Shown here piece by piece: positions 5,932 through 6,949 of a stretch of DNA of 6,949 nt. The position numbers and the translations under genes were made by a program. The notes below the pieces were generated by a model, which was not told the origin of the DNA, did no database searches, and saw only the letters and a list, made by a program, of their open reading frames with translations. The stretch is from Klebsiella pneumoniae (GTDB taxonomy: Bacteria > Pseudomonadota > Gammaproteobacteria > Ga0077536), in contig CAMCBY010000223.1 of the NCBI GenBank assembly GCA_945873015.1, positions 1 to 6,949 of the forward strand, read 5' to 3'. How positions within the stretch are numbered: the first letter of the stretch is position 1; every line of letters starts with the position of its first letter.

Positions 5932-6949
5932 TCAATCGATACGAAAGCCCGCATAGCCGTTCGTCGCAACGTCGTTACAGCGCGCTTCATAACGGGGGAA
6001 TCCACCGACGTAGGGCAGGAACACGCGCGGTTTGCCGGGAATATTCGCACCGACATACCACGAGTTGCAGCCTTGCATGAGCGTTTTGGCGGCGACGGTG
6101 TTGACGTGTTCCACCCACGCGTCCTCTGCCTGCACATCGGCTTCGATGCGGTTCGCGCCGTGCGCTGCGAGCCATTCCAGGCACTGCGCTATCCAATCGA
6201 CGTGCTGCTCGATGCCGACCGTCATGCTGGCCAGCACCGAGGGACTGCCGGGGCCGGTGATGATGAACAAATTCGGGAACCCGGCGCTGGCGAGGCCAAG
6301 GTAAGTGCGCGGTCCGGCCGCCCACTTGTCCTTGAGCGCGAGGCCGTCGATGCCGCGTATATCGATGCGTTCGAGGGCGCCGGTCATGGCGTCGAAGCCG
6401 GTCGCAAACACCACCGCGTCCAGCGGGTAGTCGGCGTTGGTGGTGCGGATGCCGGTCGCGGTGAAGGTTTCGAACGGCGCTTCGCGCAGGTCGACCAGGC
6501 TGACATTGTCGCGATTAAATGTCTCGTAGTACTGACTGTCGGAGCAGGCGCGTTTGCAGCCGAGCGCGTGATCAGGAATCAGCTTCTCGGCCAGCGCAGG
6601 GTCTTTGACAGTGGCGCGAATCTTGTTACGAATGAATTGCGTCGCGGTGTCGTTGGCGCGCGGGTCGAAGATCAGATCGCCAAACGCGCCTAGAAAAGAC
6701 AAACCGCCGCGCGCCCACCAGCCTTCGTAAATCTGTTCACGTTCATGCTCATCGACCGCCAGCGCCGATTGTTTGTTGGGTGGCTGATGACAGGCCGGAC
6801 CGAGTTTGCGCTGGCGCGCGCGATAGCCGCGGTAGTCGCGTTTGATCTCGTCTTGCTGGGCCGCCGCGAGCGGCGCGTTACGCGCCGGTACGGACCAGTT
6901 GGGAGTGCGCTGAAAGATAGTCAGATGGGCGGCCTGTTGCGCTCTCTCG
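5932..6949 (-). CDS. Type I Baeyer-Villiger monooxygenase (FAD/NADPH), C-terminal 338 residues
   Basis: This is the C-terminal part of a flavin monooxygenase that inserts oxygen next to a ketone, giving an ester or lactone with NADPH and O2. The frame is open to the window edge, so the start is outside. Counting from the first visible residue, diagnostic segments are LTIFQRTPNWSVPARN (9-24), KRACSDSQYYETFNRDNV (132-149), VFATGFDAMTGAL (180-192), PRTYLGLASAGFPNLFIITG (213-232), SVLASMTVGIEQHVDWI (237-253) and NSWYVGANIPGKPRVFLPY (295-313). These match the phenylacetone/cyclohexanone monooxygenase group closely. By my recollection, Arg133 in the KR pair corresponds to the family's catalytic arginine. 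The N-terminal FAD Rossmann motif and the FxGxxxHxxxW fingerprint would lie beyond the window. A TTG at 6702 is not the start, since conserved family sequence continues upstream. The natural substrate is unknown. Confidence 0.95.
   Translation of the reverse strand, partial: ERAQQAAHLTIFQRTPNWSVPARNAPLAAAQQDEIKRDYRGYRARQRKLGPACHQPPNKQSALAVDEHEREQIYEGWWARGGLSFLGAFGDLIFDPRANDTATQFIRNKIRATVKDPALAEKLIPDHALGCKRACSDSQYYETFNRDNVSLVDLREAPFETFTATGIRTTNADYPLDAVVFATGFDAMTGALERIDIRGIDGLALKDKWAAGPRTYLGLASAGFPNLFIITGPGSPSVLASMTVGIEQHVDWIAQCLEWLAAHGANRIEADVQAEDAWVEHVNTVAAKTLMQGCNSWYVGANIPGKPRVFLPYVGGFPRYEARCNDVATNGYAGFRID

Noticed and set aside
6700..6702. TTG at 6702 as the monooxygenase start
   Set aside because: The same frame continues to the window edge with the conserved FQRTPNW segment, so the true start is outside.

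Overview
The window is GC-rich (about 60% by eye). Every convincing gene lies on the minus strand, so transcription runs from high to low coordinates. The content is catabolic: oxygenases, a dehydrogenase and CoA-thioester enzymes typical of proteobacteria and actinobacteria that degrade cyclic, aromatic or steroid-like compounds. Shine-Dalgarno sites and REP-like intergenic palindromes favour a proteobacterium, perhaps a gammaproteobacterium, but nothing fixes the taxon.

Layout in transcription order: (1) 6949-5932, the C-terminal 338 residues of a type I Baeyer-Villiger (flavin) monooxygenase whose start lies outside the window. (2) 5931-5094, about 840 bases with no convincing gene. It holds a hairpin just after the monooxygenase, two oppositely oriented copies of a REP-like repeat around a perfect 13-base-arm palindrome, a 12-base palindrome, and small inverted repeats next to the next ribosome binding site. 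(3) 5093-3945, a Rieske non-heme iron oxygenase alpha subunit. (4) 3938-2724, an iron-containing-ADH family dehydrogenase with an unusual metal site. (5) 2684-1845, an enoyl-CoA hydratase/isomerase family protein. (6) 1848-640, a complete CaiB/BaiF (family III) CoA-transferase. (7) 592-1, a second CaiB/BaiF CoA-transferase running off the window.

Genes 3 to 7 look like one operon: they are co-directional, with gaps of 6, 39, -4 (ATGA overlap) and 47 bases. A plausible reading, which is inference, is that the Rieske enzyme oxidises the substrate, the dehydrogenase interconverts an alcohol/carbonyl intermediate, the CoA-transferases load a carboxylate onto CoA, and the crotonase-fold enzyme acts on the thioester. 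The upstream monooxygenase could convert a ketone to an ester or lactone, but the repeat-containing gap leaves open whether it shares a transcript or a pathway. No regulator, transporter, or electron-transfer partner for the Rieske oxygenase is visible. The substrate cannot be read from the sequence.
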